This document shows, one piece after another, positions 1 to 8,779 of a stretch of DNA of 64,000 nucleotides. Location: NCBI GenBank assembly GCA_023404095.1, contig JAEYDD010000075.1:378947-442946 (forward strand). The letters run 5' to 3'. The position numbers and the translations under genes are program-made. Every line of letters starts with the position of its first letter. Position 1 is the first letter of the stretch. Below the pieces are notes generated by a model, which was not told the origin of the DNA, searched no databases, and saw only the letters and a list, made by a program, of their open reading frames with translations. Source of the stretch: Pseudomonadota bacterium. GTDB lineage: Bacteria; Pseudomonadota; Alphaproteobacteria; Rhizobiales; Rhizobiaceae.

Positions 1-708
1 GGTGGCCTGGTGGTTTGGCATGCGGCGGGGCACGTCGTGCTGGATCACCTGGCTGCGCCACTCGGTGACGTTGCCGCTGGAGCCGAACAGAATGGAGGAT
101 CGCTCGTTGACGTCGTCTGGCGTCCGGGCCACGGTTTCCGGGCGGAGCATGCCGACGCTCAACTGTTCCTCGAACTGAAGCCAGGCTTCGTGCAGCACAT
201 AGTCGTCAGTGACATTGCCGGGCGCTTCAGCCTCGATCTTGCCCATCAGTTCGACGAAGCGCACGACCTTTTCGTTGTAGTTGAAGAAGAGGATGCTGGG
301 CGTCCAGAAGCGAGAGTTGGAAAGCGGGTCGAAGTCGCGGATGTAGCGAAACGCGCGCACATAGCCTGCAATGTCGAAAGCGCAGGCGCGCAGTTCCTCG
401 GGCAACGAGCGAATGCGGCAATCGACGTCGACCCAGAAGATCGGCCGCTTGTGCTTCTTCAGCATCTCCTGGAAGAAGGCCACCTTCAGCTTGCAGATCT
501 GCGCCCAGTTGAAATCCTTGGGGATGGTGAGCTCGGAGATATCATAGTCGATGCCGGCCTTGCGGCAGTCAGCCCGCAGCAGTTCCGCCGCGTCATAGTA
601 ATAGGTGTCGCCGCAGTAGAAGCTGACGAGTATCGGTTTGAAGCCGGATGCGCGCTCCGCGGTGTCCTGGGTTGCGCCTTCCGGCGTCTGGATGTTCAAG
701 CCTTCCAT
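1..708 (-). CDS. glycosyltransferase-like protein, 3' end outside window
   Basis: An open frame of 236 codons runs from an ATG at 706-708 off the left edge without a stop. It reads like a small GT-A-type sugar transferase: an early segment FYCGDTYYYDAAELLRADC, then FWVDVDCRIRSLP at about residues 99-111, where DVD is a candidate metal/sugar-nucleotide binding motif. No signal peptide or membrane helix is seen. It is divergent from the large glycosyltransferase fusion that starts near 1046, so both probably serve the same surface polysaccharide or glycan. The exact donor and acceptor cannot be told. The plus-strand open frame over the same bases is antisense shadow. Confidence 0.7.
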   Translation of the reverse strand, partial: MEGLNIQTPEGATQDTAERASGFKPILVSFYCGDTYYYDAAELLRADCRKAGIDYDISELTIPKDFNWAQICKLKVAFFQEMLKKHKRPIFWVDVDCRIRSLPEELRACAFDIAGYVRAFRYIRDFDPLSNSRFWTPSILFFNYNEKVVRFVELMGKIEAEAPGNVTDDYVLHEAWLQFEEQLSVGMLRPETVARTPDDVNERSSILFGSSGNVTEWRSQVIQHDVPRRMPNHQAT

Positions 709-1045
709 CGTTCCTCGATCGTTATTTCCGGCATGGGTAAGCAGGAGGCCCTGCCGACGCGGTGGTCGTGCGTTCGCACTCGGAGCGAAGATAGCAGTTT
801 GCGCCACTTCTCTAATGTAGCTCTGTCAACTTAACTCGATTTGACGGCTTTGCGAACAACGATACCCTTGAGAACCAGCAACCGATCGGCCGTCAGGTCG
901 AAAGGGGTGAGGATCACGTCGATGCAACGCAGTTTCCATTGCTGAGCGTTCTCGTCGGAGGCTTCCGCAGCCATGTCAGATAGTCCGGCATCATTGATGA
1001 GGACTGCCTAATGGACATGCAATGCGATATTGATGTGGCGACGTT
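709..1045. other. intergenic region between divergent glycan genes
   Basis: About 340 bases between two divergent genes. It should hold both promoters, but I see no strong -35/-10 pair, hairpin or repeat. No convincing short gene is visible. Confidence 0.5.
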
Positions 1046-4000
1046 GTGTTCGCAAATGGGATTGCGGCTTGGAGGCGCGTCTTGAGCTCCAGATCCAGAA
1101 GGCTTGCCGATCTGATCTTTTTCAATCGCCACGTGCGCCCGCTTTCCGAGAGGCTCGCCGATTACCTCGTCACGAAAGGGCGCCACAGGAAAGAGCGCGA
1201 TGCCGACAAGCGCCGTTTGGCGGCCTTAGGCAGCAAGCTGGAACAGTTGCAGCAGAAAATCGGCAAGCTGTCCTTGCGCAATAAGACCTTGAAAGACGGA
1301 CTTGCTGCGGAGCGCCAACACGCTCAGGAGCAATATGCCAGGCAGTCAGAAGCCATCGATAGACTGGAGCGGCGGCACCAAACGCTGGAGCAGTTGCGTT
1401 CCAAACTGCACCATCAGCATGCTGATCTCGAAAAGCGCCATGCCGTCTTGCAGCGCCGCTACGCCGAGATGGAGAAGCGGCTTGCCGCTGAACAAAGGCG
1501 GCTCGAAACCGTGCGGGAACAGCGAGCGGCGCTGCGCGCGGGGCGCGACAGCGATGCCAGAAGCTTTCAGGAAACCATCGACATCTTGCGCCGACAGCGC
1601 GGCGAGTTGCAGGAGCAACGTTCGTCGCAGGCAATTGTGAACCGAGAAATCGCCGGCCGTCTGCGCGCGCTGCGCAAGGACGCCCTGCCTCTGCAGTTGC
1701 GGGCGTCACTTGTCGACGCGGTCGCCCGCGGCACCTCGCTGCAGCAGGCAGCGATAGCTTTCGTCGAGGCCAGCTTCGCCGAAAGCAGACTGCTGGCGCG
1801 TTCCTTCTGCCAGAGCCTTCTGCAGGAGAAGGATACGCGCGCCCTCGGCCATCTGCTGTCAGGCGTCTACTATCATCTCGACGGCTTCCCGGAGACCGCG
1901 CTCGATCATTTCGAGCGCCTCGGAACCGACGTCGCGCAGGCATTGTGTCCCTATGCTTTCTTTTCGTCCCTGATGGAGGAGGATCCGGGAGGCGGCGGCC
2001 GGCGGTTGCGCCGGTTCCTTGATGAAGCAGAAGACCTGCCGGCATCAGAGCGCGCCCGCCTTCTCAACCTGTTTGCGAAGCATCTGCAGTTTCACGGCCT
2101 GCGCGAAAGGGTGGCGCACGAACTCGCCTCGTCTTCGACGCCGACTATCTCGGCGGGCGAACGACGACAGCTCGAATGGTTGCTGGAGCGGCTCTCCAAC
2201 ATGGACACCCTGGCGACCAGTCAGCGGGAGGTGAGCATCGCGCTGATGGACTACAAGTTGCCGGACCGCCAGCGGACCCCCTCCAACAAGGGGGATTATG
2301 TGCAGACCCTGGCAGTGCTTGCGAACCTGTGCCGCTTCACAGACGTCGACTTCGACGACGGTGGCGATCTCGGCCGCCTCGTCAGGGAGACGCAGCAGCG
2401 GGTGCAGCCGGATCGCCGTATTCACGGCGTCGCCCGGAGCGTCAGCGTCGTGACCCTGGATCGCGATTTCGCATCCGGTCGGAACTACGCCCGCCCCACG
2501 TGGCTGATCGCCAACGGCTGGTTCATGCACCGCAGCTTCCACGGTGATTTCGACTTCCCTTTCCCCGAGCACATCCGTCCCATCTTTCTTTCCTTCCATG
2601 TCAACAATCCCGACGTGCTGACGCCCTCAGCGGTCGACTATCTCAGAAAGCACGAGCCAATCGGTTGCCGGGACTGGAACACGGTGTACCGACTGCGCGA
2701 CTTCGATATTGCGGCTTTCTTCTCGGGGTGCCTGACGACAACCATCGGGCAGATCTTTCCGCCGCATCGCCCTGCAGGGCAAGACAGGCTCGCGGTTGTG
2801 GAGGTGGCGCTCGAGCCGGAGGATTATCCCGGCTGGAGCAGGACGTCCTTCATTCAGTATGGTGACGAGGTGCGCGAGGGAACGCTCGCCGAAAATCTTG
2901 AAGCGGCGCGGGCAATGCTGACGGGCTATCTCGACTTCCCGCGCGTCGTGACGTCGCGGCTGCACTGCTATCTTCCCTGTCGCTCGCTTGGCCTCCCGGT
3001 CGACTTTCGCCCCAGGAACCGTGCCGATGTTCGCTTCGAGGGCCTGCTCGACCTTGGAGAGGAGGAATTCGCGCGCATGCGCGCGCGGCTTGAGGAAAAG
3101 CTCGAAGCCGTACTGACGCTGATCCTTTCTGGCGCGGATGAGGCAAGCGTCCGTGCCCGTTGGGCCGAGCTCTGTGCGCCCGATCTGGCCGAGGCCGATC
3201 GGTACACAGCCGACGTGGTTCCACTGCCCGCGCCCTCCTTCGACGTCGAAGCGGTATCCCGCGAGGTTTGCGGGAACGTCTATCATAGGGGGGCGGCTGA
3301 GGAGCGCAGTAACGAGGTGCACGTCGCGTTCGCGCTTGACCGGAACATGGCCTCCATCCTGCCGGTGACGATGGCCTCGATGTGCGAACAGAGCAAGGCA
3401 AACATCACCGCCCATATCCTGAGCCGGGATCTGCCGACCGGATATGTCGATGAACTTCACCATTTCTTCCCGCAATTGCGCATACGCCGGTACGACTTCA
3501 GCGGCATCGACTATGGCGATACGCTGCACCTGCTGCCACATACCACCATCTCGACGATCGACCGGCTGCTGCTGCCGGAGCTTCTGAGCGGCCTCGGCAA
3601 GGTACTCTATCTCGACATCGACGTGCTCGTTCAGGCGGATGTGGCCGACCTCTTCCGCACCGAACTCGGCGATGCGCCGCTTGCCGCCAAGCTCACCCGC
3701 TTCGAATACTGGAAGTCCGGGGCGCGGCTCGTCGGCAAGGCATCACTGGCCCTCGATCCCGAGCGGGCGTGGGATCTGCGGCGCAGGCTGCATAAGCAGG
3801 GTTCCCTGGCGTTCCCCACCTTCAATGCAGGCGTCATCCTCATGAACCTCGCACGGATGCGCCGGGACGACTTCTCGCGCCATCATATACCGCTGGTCGA
3901 GCGATATGCCATGAACGACCAGGACGCGTTGAACGTCTATGCCCGCTCCGAGATCTTCGTCCTGGGCGAGGAATGGAACTACGTGCCCGCCCAGGACTAC

Positions 4001-4195
4001 TGCGACAGACCGAAGATCATCCATTGGGCGGGGCAGGTGAAACCCTGGGGGGATCTGTACGTGCTCGACCAGGAGAAATTCCGGGCCTACGCCGACCGTT
4101 ACAGGCTGCGGGAAGACTATGCCGGTCCTGGGAAGGAAGACGCTGCGCAGCTGGAAGAGGGCCTTTTCGAACAAGAGACTGTCAGCCGGCAGTGA
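1046..4195 (+). CDS. coiled-coil / pyruvyltransferase-like / GT8 fusion protein
   Basis: A 1049-aa cytoplasmic protein with three parts. Residues about 40-200 are a Lys/Arg/Glu/Gln-rich coiled coil. Residues about 400-700 resemble the polysaccharide pyruvyl transferase family (NKGDYVQTLAVLANL, later SRLHCYLPCRSLGLPV). Residues about 757-1035 form a GT8-type galactosyl/glucosyltransferase domain with VLYLDIDVLVQADV (DxD metal site near residue 855), FNAGVILMNL and KIIHWAGQVKPW. The first possible start is GTG 1046; TTG 1082 is an alternative and no clear ribosome site decides. The coiled coil may tether the protein to other glycan enzymes (inference). It probably builds or decorates a surface glycan; donor and acceptor are unknown. 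Confidence 0.85.
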   Translation: MFANGIAAWRRVLSSRSRRLADLIFFNRHVRPLSERLADYLVTKGRHRKERDADKRRLAALGSKLEQLQQKIGKLSLRNKTLKDGLAAERQHAQEQYARQSEAIDRLERRHQTLEQLRSKLHHQHADLEKRHAVLQRRYAEMEKRLAAEQRRLETVREQRAALRAGRDSDARSFQETIDILRRQRGELQEQRSSQAIVNREIAGRLRALRKDALPLQLRASLVDAVARGTSLQQAAIAFVEASFAESRLLARSFCQSLLQEKDTRALGHLLSGVYYHLDGFPETALDHFERLGTDVAQALCPYAFFSSLMEEDPGGGGRRLRRFLDEAEDLPASERARLLNLFAKHLQFHGLRERVAHELASSSTPTISAGERRQLEWLLERLSNMDTLATSQREVSIALMDYKLPDRQRTPSNKGDYVQTLAVLANLCRFTDVDFDDGGDLGRLVRETQQRVQPDRRIHGVARSVSVVTLDRDFASGRNYARPTWLIANGWFMHRSFHGDFDFPFPEHIRPIFLSFHVNNPDVLTPSAVDYLRKHEPIGCRDWNTVYRLRDFDIAAFFSGCLTTTIGQIFPPHRPAGQDRLAVVEVALEPEDYPGWSRTSFIQYGDEVREGTLAENLEAARAMLTGYLDFPRVVTSRLHCYLPCRSLGLPVDFRPRNRADVRFEGLLDLGEEEFARMRARLEEKLEAVLTLILSGADEASVRARWAELCAPDLAEADRYTADVVPLPAPSFDVEAVSREVCGNVYHRGAAEERSNEVHVAFALDRNMASILPVTMASMCEQSKANITAHILSRDLPTGYVDELHHFFPQLRIRRYDFSGIDYGDTLHLLPHTTISTIDRLLLPELLSGLGKVLYLDIDVLVQADVADLFRTELGDAPLAAKLTRFEYWKSGARLVGKASLALDPERAWDLRRRLHKQGSLAFPTFNAGVILMNLARMRRDDFSRHHIPLVERYAMNDQDALNVYARSEIFVLGEEWNYVPAQDYCDRPKIIHWAGQVKPWGDLYVLDQEKFRAYADRYRLREDYAGPGKEDAAQLEEGLFEQETVSRQ

Positions 4196-4435
4196 CGACG
4201 GCCGGCCAGGCCGCAGTGGTCGGCAGAGTGCCATCGGACTGGCATGCGGAGAGAGTTGCATTGAATGTCCGTCGCCGACGTTGCACAGTTCGTTTGCCGG
4301 ACGCGCCGACACGGCCCTCAGCGCTTCGGATGATGACACGAAAAGCTGGCGGGAGCGGCATCCGCCGCCCCGACTGCAAGGGAACGGCGCTGCCGGCATC
4401 GGCGGCGAGCAGGGCCTGGCGTTAAGGAGGGTTGG
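4196..4435. other. intergenic region before HAD hydrolase
   Basis: 240 bases with no convincing gene. It ends in a strong ribosome site (AAGGAGG at 4424-4430) for the next gene. Confidence 0.5.
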
Positions 4436-5440
4436 ATGAACACGGTAGCCTGTCTCACGCGACGTGCGTTTCTGGTCTTCGTTGCAGTTCTTGGCATTGT
4501 CGCAACAGCGGCAGCACAGGGAGACCCCCTGCCTTCCTGGAGCGACGCCGCCCCAAAGAAGGCCATCGTCACCTTCGTCGAGCGCGTCACCAGGGAAAAT
4601 ACCCCCGACTTCGTTCCCGAGCACGACCGTATCGCGGTGTTCGACAATGACGGCACCTTGTGGGTCGAGCATCCGATGTACACGCAGCTTGCCTTCATAC
4701 TCGACCGTGTGAAGGTCATGGCCGAGGAGCATCCGGAATGGAAGGAGCAGCAGCCGTTCAAGGCGGTGTTGGAGGGTGACCTTTCGGCCCTTGCAGCTTC
4801 AGGCGAGAAAGGCCTGGTAGAGCTTGCGATGACGACGCACGCCGGAATGACCGTTGACGAGTTCCAGAAGATTGTCACGGAGTGGATCGAGACCGCCCGC
4901 GACCCGCGCTTCAAGCGTCCGTACACGGAGCTCGTCTACCAGCCGATGCTCGAACTGCTTGCCTATCTGCGGGCGAACGGCTTCAAGACCTTCATCGTTT
5001 CGGGCGGGGGCGTCGAGTTCATGCGGCCATGGACGGAGAAGGTTTATGGCATTCCGCCCGAGCAGGTGATCGGCTCGTCCATCAAGACCGAGTTCAAGGA
5101 GCGTGAAGGGGTGCCGATCCTGTTCCGGCTGCCTGAGGTGAATTTCATCGACGACAAGGCCGGCAAGCCGGTCGGCATCAACCAGTTCATCGGCCGCCGC
5201 CCCATCGCGGCCTTCGGCAATTCTGACGGCGACCTGCAGATGCTGGAGTGGACGACGGCCGGCGGATCCACGCCGCGTCTGGGAATGATCGTTCACCACA
5301 CCGATGCCGATCGCGAATATGCCTATGATCGCAAGACCGATTTCGGCCGCCTGGACAAGGCGCTCGATGTCGCGACGGATAACGGATGGATCGTCGTCGA
5401 CATGAAGAACGACTGGAAGGAGATCTTTCCGAAGCGGTGA
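4436..5440 (+). CDS. exported HAD-family phosphatase
   Basis: 334 aa. The N-terminus is a signal peptide (hydrophobic run to about residue 27, ending ATAAAQ). The mature part has the HAD nucleophile motif VFDNDGTLW (DxD, about residues 68-76), the Thr/Ser motif II in FIVSGGGVEF (about 186-195), and the distal acidic motif region FIDDKAGKPVG / AFGNSDGDLQM. It is therefore a periplasmic phosphomonoesterase related to phosphoserine-phosphatase-like HAD enzymes; the substrate is unknown. Start ATG 4436 is fixed by AAGGAGG six bases upstream. It stands alone and is convergent with the b561 gene. Confidence 0.88.
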   Translation: MNTVACLTRRAFLVFVAVLGIVATAAAQGDPLPSWSDAAPKKAIVTFVERVTRENTPDFVPEHDRIAVFDNDGTLWVEHPMYTQLAFILDRVKVMAEEHPEWKEQQPFKAVLEGDLSALAASGEKGLVELAMTTHAGMTVDEFQKIVTEWIETARDPRFKRPYTELVYQPMLELLAYLRANGFKTFIVSGGGVEFMRPWTEKVYGIPPEQVIGSSIKTEFKEREGVPILFRLPEVNFIDDKAGKPVGINQFIGRRPIAAFGNSDGDLQMLEWTTAGGSTPRLGMIVHHTDADREYAYDRKTDFGRLDKALDVATDNGWIVVDMKNDWKEIFPKR

Positions 5441-5548
5441 AAAAGCCGGATTGCCGGTATCATCGGAACCGCCCATCTGCGGGGACGGCAATGCCGGTTG
5501 TTACCTCCGGCCCCGCCCGGTTCGGGCGGGGCGTTGCAGAATGCGGTG

Positions 5549-6121
5549 CTATTCTCCGGCCTCGTCGAGCGGACGCTTCGATCCGGTCACCATCGAGCGA
5601 ACGAGATTCTCGCGGTGCTCGATACTGGCAAGAACGACGCCGGCGATATGCAAGCAGACGAGGGCCAGGGTGATGTTAACGAGGGTCTCGTGCGCGATCT
5701 CGACCCATTCGACGCCCCAGTAGGCGTCCGTGGTCATCATGTAGCCCGTGGTCGCAATTCCCGCGATCATGACAAGCAGTGCCAGGATCATGGCTCCGCC
5801 GGCCGGGTTGTGTCCGAGATAGCGTCGCGCCCGTCCCCTGAGCGCATCGACGACGAAGTCAAGTGTCGCCCTTGGCGGGTAAGCAAAGTCGGAAAAGCGC
5901 GCATGTGGCGATCCGAAGAAACCCCATGCTATCCGAGCCAGCAGGAGCGCGACGATCACGTAACCCGAAAAGAGATGGGCGGCCCGCCACTCGTCCCCGG
6001 TCAGATAGGAAACGAGGAAGAAGGCGACCATCGACCAGTGGAAGATGCGGACGAAGGGGTCCCAGACCCTGACCGCGCCCGTCGGAAGGCGTTCTGCCGC
6101 TTCTGTCTTGCGTCCGGACAT
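5549..6121 (-). CDS. cytochrome b561-type membrane protein
   Basis: 190 aa, four membrane helices. Likely haem-ligand histidines are in FVRIFHWSMVAFF (helix 1), RAAHLFSGYVIV (helix 2) and IAHETLVNITLALVCLHIAG (last helix). This is the prokaryotic b561/Ni-Fe hydrogenase b-subunit-like family, which carries electrons across or within the inner membrane. The ATG at 6119-6121 follows the stop of the PepSY gene by two bases, so the two are co-transcribed and probably co-translated. Partner oxidoreductase unknown. Confidence 0.9.
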   Translation of the reverse strand: MSGRKTEAAERLPTGAVRVWDPFVRIFHWSMVAFFLVSYLTGDEWRAAHLFSGYVIVALLLARIAWGFFGSPHARFSDFAYPPRATLDFVVDALRGRARRYLGHNPAGGAMILALLVMIAGIATTGYMMTTDAYWGVEWVEIAHETLVNITLALVCLHIAGVVLASIEHRENLVRSMVTGSKRPLDEAGE

Positions 6122-6123
6122 GG

Positions 6124-6396
6124 TCAATCGTCCTCTGTGCCAACGACCTCGCCACTGCCTGGATTGACGAGCATCTCGACCTTGGCGCCCTTGGCATCGA
6201 CGGCGTAGAGCTCGTAGCACCCGTCTTCGATCTTGACCTTGCGCACCTCGTAGCCGTCCTTCTCGGCCTTGGCCTTCACCGCATCCTCGGTCAGCCATTT
6301 GTCTTTCGGCGTGTTGCCGCACATCCCGTTATCCTCGGCGTGTGCGATGCCTGCGGCGGACGCGAGTACGAACAATGCGATTGCGACGTTTTTCAT
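6124..6396 (-). CDS. exported PepSY-domain protein
   Basis: 90 aa: a signal peptide (MKNVAIALFVLASAAGIAHA) followed by a single PepSY-like domain (WLTEDAVKAKAEKDGYEVRK, then GCYELYAVDAKGAKVEMLV). ATG 6396 is chosen because GAGGAAA lies eight bases upstream; a longer open frame exists but lacks such a site. It is the first gene of a pair with cytochrome b561. This pairing is common in alphaproteobacteria, where the periplasmic PepSY protein is thought to assist the b-type cytochrome (inference). Confidence 0.9.
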   Translation of the reverse strand: MKNVAIALFVLASAAGIAHAEDNGMCGNTPKDKWLTEDAVKAKAEKDGYEVRKVKIEDGCYELYAVDAKGAKVEMLVNPGSGEVVGTEDD

Positions 6397-6732
6397 CTCA
6401 GTTTCCTCGGTTCCGGGGCGACTTCCGCCCTCTGCACCGAAAGAGCTAAGGCGACACGCTGACACTGCCCTGAACGACGCCGGGCGCTTGGCATGGCGAT
6501 GCGCGTTTGGCGGCGGTCGCCATTTCCTCCCTTCAGGGCGCGCACAGTGCTTGTCATGCTGTCCTCCGGCGCACCCTCCAATTCATTCGATCAAGTGAAC
6601 GTTGAAAGCCGAATGCTTGACGGTTCAGCTTTCCCGACCGACCTCGAACGAGACCTTCGCCAAAGGTCATCGCACGCCTCGCGCGGAGTTCGTGGCGGAC
6701 AGACGCGGGGGGTGTTTTGCGCCGAGCGCGGG
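6397..6732. other. intergenic region without a gene
   Basis: 336 bases upstream of the PepSY/b561 pair and downstream of the 6733-6966 gene. It should contain the promoter of the pair. Nothing else is recognisable. Confidence 0.45.
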
Positions 6733-6966
6733 CTACCATTTGTCCGGAGGACCCTGCATGGCGGGATGGCTGGGCCGTGACGGGGTGCCCACGGTATTGC
6801 GGTTGAAAAGGGCAGCCAACTCTCTGGCGTCCAGTTCAGTCAATCGGGTTGCGCGATAAAATCCCAGCTCTGCAACTTTCCCGGACATGGTGATGAAGAC
6901 CGTCCAGGTGCGGTTTTGTTCCAAGCGGCATCCGTAGGGAAGCAGCGACTGGCCCGCGCCGGTCAT
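6733..6966 (-). CDS. small hypothetical protein
   Basis: 77 aa, unrecognised; the middle reads TVFITMSGKVAELGFYRATR, a possible single small fold. Its ATG overlaps the TGA of the preceding gene by four bases (6963-6966), which supports it as a translated second cistron. The start of the message would be the 6963-7145 gene. Confidence 0.55.
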   Translation of the reverse strand: MTGAGQSLLPYGCRLEQNRTWTVFITMSGKVAELGFYRATRLTELDARELAALFNRNTVGTPSRPSHPAMQGPPDKW

Positions 6967-7145
6967 TGGACCGGTACCTGCAAGATCGTCGTCAGAAAGC
7001 GCCTCAGTATCATTTTCGAGCGAGGGAAAAGGGGGCCTTTCAGCGGACGGAGGTTCTCGGTCAGGTAATCTGCCTGCTTAAGCATTTTCTGAAGAATGCG
7101 GATGTCACTCATCCGGAAATCGACATGCTGCACGTTGGAAGACAT
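6963..7145 (-). CDS. small hypothetical protein, family of the 7690 gene
   Basis: 60 aa, MSSNVQHVDF start, with an SDIRILQKMLKQADYLTENL segment. AGGAGG lies six bases before ATG 7145. The same N-terminal pattern (MSS..., SD-x-x-x-LQ-x-x-L-x-x-A-x-Y) occurs in the plus-strand gene at 7690, so these are divergent paralogues. Such small proteins are common in rhizobia; function unknown. Confidence 0.65.
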   Translation of the reverse strand: MSSNVQHVDFRMSDIRILQKMLKQADYLTENLRPLKGPLFPRSKMILRRFLTTILQVPVQ

Positions 7146-7689
7146 TGAGTCCTCCTTTCGCGTCGGGGCTAGGGCGTGAGAACCCTTAAGCAGCAGCGCC
7201 CTGAAAATCGACTGCTGAAGGTGAGACAGTGCGCGCAACCGGATCGATTGGCAAGGAAACGATCCCGTCAATTGACGGAGCTGCGATATCTCAGCTCGGA
7301 CTTTTTTCCAACACAATGCGTCTCTATAAGCTTGACATCGGTATCGCTGATGAGCGCTGGAATGCATCTGCCGCTCGCGAAGCCGCAATTACCATCTGCC
7401 CTTGACCACGGATGTACTGGCACTGGACGAAAGGTGATTGATGAGGAAGGTCGGTGCGTTTACGCCCCGGCCTTTTTTGTTGTGTGCCGCCGCGTTCCCC
7501 CTTGCAGGCGGCCCAAGGTCAGAAATTGCCGTAGACGCGTTGACGCAATCCGCACGGAAGAACACGAATTAAGCCGTGGGGCGCTTGCGTTCGGCCCGTT
7601 CGGAGAGCATCCTTTACGTGTCGGTAGCCATGTCACGGGCGCTACTGGTTGAGGGCTCGTTACCCTGGCCCCAACATAAGGAGGACGAC
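7146..7689. other. intergenic region between small paralogues
   Basis: 544 bases between two divergently transcribed small genes. It includes a local inverted pair near 7452-7476 and promoters presumably for both directions. I see no convincing additional gene. Confidence 0.4.
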
Positions 7690-8063
7690 ATGTCTTCCGC
7701 CCCCAAATCCAGTTCCATTTCACCTTCCGACATGAGCATGCTTCAGACTGTATTGAACGATGCGGGCTATGACGCCGACGTTCTCAGCATCGATCGATCG
7801 CTCTTCAATGCGGCCGCGTTACTGGTGACGAAGCTGTTCCTTTCGGGAGAAACATCGCCCTACGCTCTGGCCGCGCGCGCGTCCCCTACAAGTCCATGCT
7901 TCCGCGCCATGCCATCCAGGGGCTGCCCGCTACCAGGACTGTAAAGAAGGCAAGGCAATCCGACGAGTCGGAGCTGCAGGTATGGGAGAACGAAGGCGGC
8001 GTGACCAACGGTCGATACCTGAGGTCGGGCTTTTCAGTCAAACGGCTGAGGCCGTCGAGCTGA
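7690..8063 (+). pseudogene. small rhizobial protein, frameshifted in a (CG)5 tract
   Basis: ATG 7690 has AAGGAGGA upstream. The first frame reads 84 aa and stops at 7942-7944, but its last 20 residues look unnatural. Removing one CG from the (CG)5 tract at 7872-7881 gives a smooth 123-aa protein: after LSGETSPYALAARVPYKSML it continues HAIQGLPATRTV, ESELQVWENEGG and ends at TGA 8061-8063. The N-terminal part matches the small protein at 6963-7145. Either a slipped dinucleotide repeat has broken it, or it can switch phase, or the base call is wrong. Function unknown. Confidence 0.55.
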
Positions 8064-8203
8064 TGTGGTCTTTCGCCAGCAATGCGGCTTGCCCGAAGGC
8101 CGATTCTCGCGTCGGGCGCCAGATTATGTGAACCTCCGGTCACAGGCGTCGGCCGCACCTTCCCTGGCTTTCATACTGTCCATCGGGCTGCAGACGGAGC
8201 ACG

Positions 8204-8503
8204 GTGACGAACTGGATGATTGAAATGTTCGATCGAACGACGGAAACCGAAGTAACCTTCAACAACCCGTGCCCGTTGAGCTGCCTTGTGGCGCCCCTGC
8301 CGGCAGGGACTTACCGTCTTGTCGTTGACGAGGAGCTGATTGAGGGCCTTAGCTTCGGTGCCTACAGGCAGGTAGGCGCCCACCTTGAGATTCCTGCAAT
8401 TTCCATCGCGACCGGCACGCGACAATTTCTGCAAGTTTCCCTATCCGAGATTACATATGCGCTGCTGCGAGACGCGGATACGCCTGCGGGCCTTTCGTAT
8501 TGA
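8204..8503 (+). CDS. hypothetical protein
   Basis: Up to 99 aa, or 94 if ATG 8219 is used. It is mostly beta-type and acidic (PLPAGTYRLVVDEELIEGLS). Unrecognised. It is the last chromosomal gene before the tRNA-Thr element and is not part of it. Confidence 0.5.
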   Translation: MTNWMIEMFDRTTETEVTFNNPCPLSCLVAPLPAGTYRLVVDEELIEGLSFGAYRQVGAHLEIPAISIATGTRQFLQVSLSEITYALLRDADTPAGLSY

Positions 8504-8579
8504 GTTGAAAGGCATGCCCGGATGGCCCTCGACTAACCCTCTGTCGAGTGTCAATTGCTTGAGTTTGGAGAGAAAAAAA

Positions 8580-8631
8580 TGGTGCCGCTTACGTGACTCG
8601 AACACGTGACCCCATCATTACGAATGATGTG
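8580..8631. repeat. attL: tRNA-Thr 3'-end copy
   Basis: Exact 52-bp copy of 28665-28716. It holds the CCA end, T-arm and anticodon arm of tRNA-Thr on the minus strand and then diverges from the tRNA. Confidence 0.95.
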
Positions 8632-8745
8632 GCGCATGTTTCCGCCCATTTCCGGATATTTCCGACTGCTTCAAAACATAATTGAAATCAGAGCTTTCTG
8701 CCGGTAATGTGTATCCGCATGTTTCCGGTGGTTTGCTTTTTCTTT

Positions 8746-8766
8746 GGCGACCCGGTGGCGACCCAG
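8746..8766. repeat. 21-bp terminal direct repeat, left copy
   Basis: GGCGACCCGGTGGCGACCCA plus G: two GGCGACCC units three bases apart. The identical 21 bp recur at 28580-28600 near the right end. The position 115 bp inside attL suggests an integrase or excisionase arm-binding site (inference). TTTCCG is also repeated four times between 8639 and 8727. Confidence 0.8.
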
Positions 8767-8779
8767 AGAGAACGGCAGA

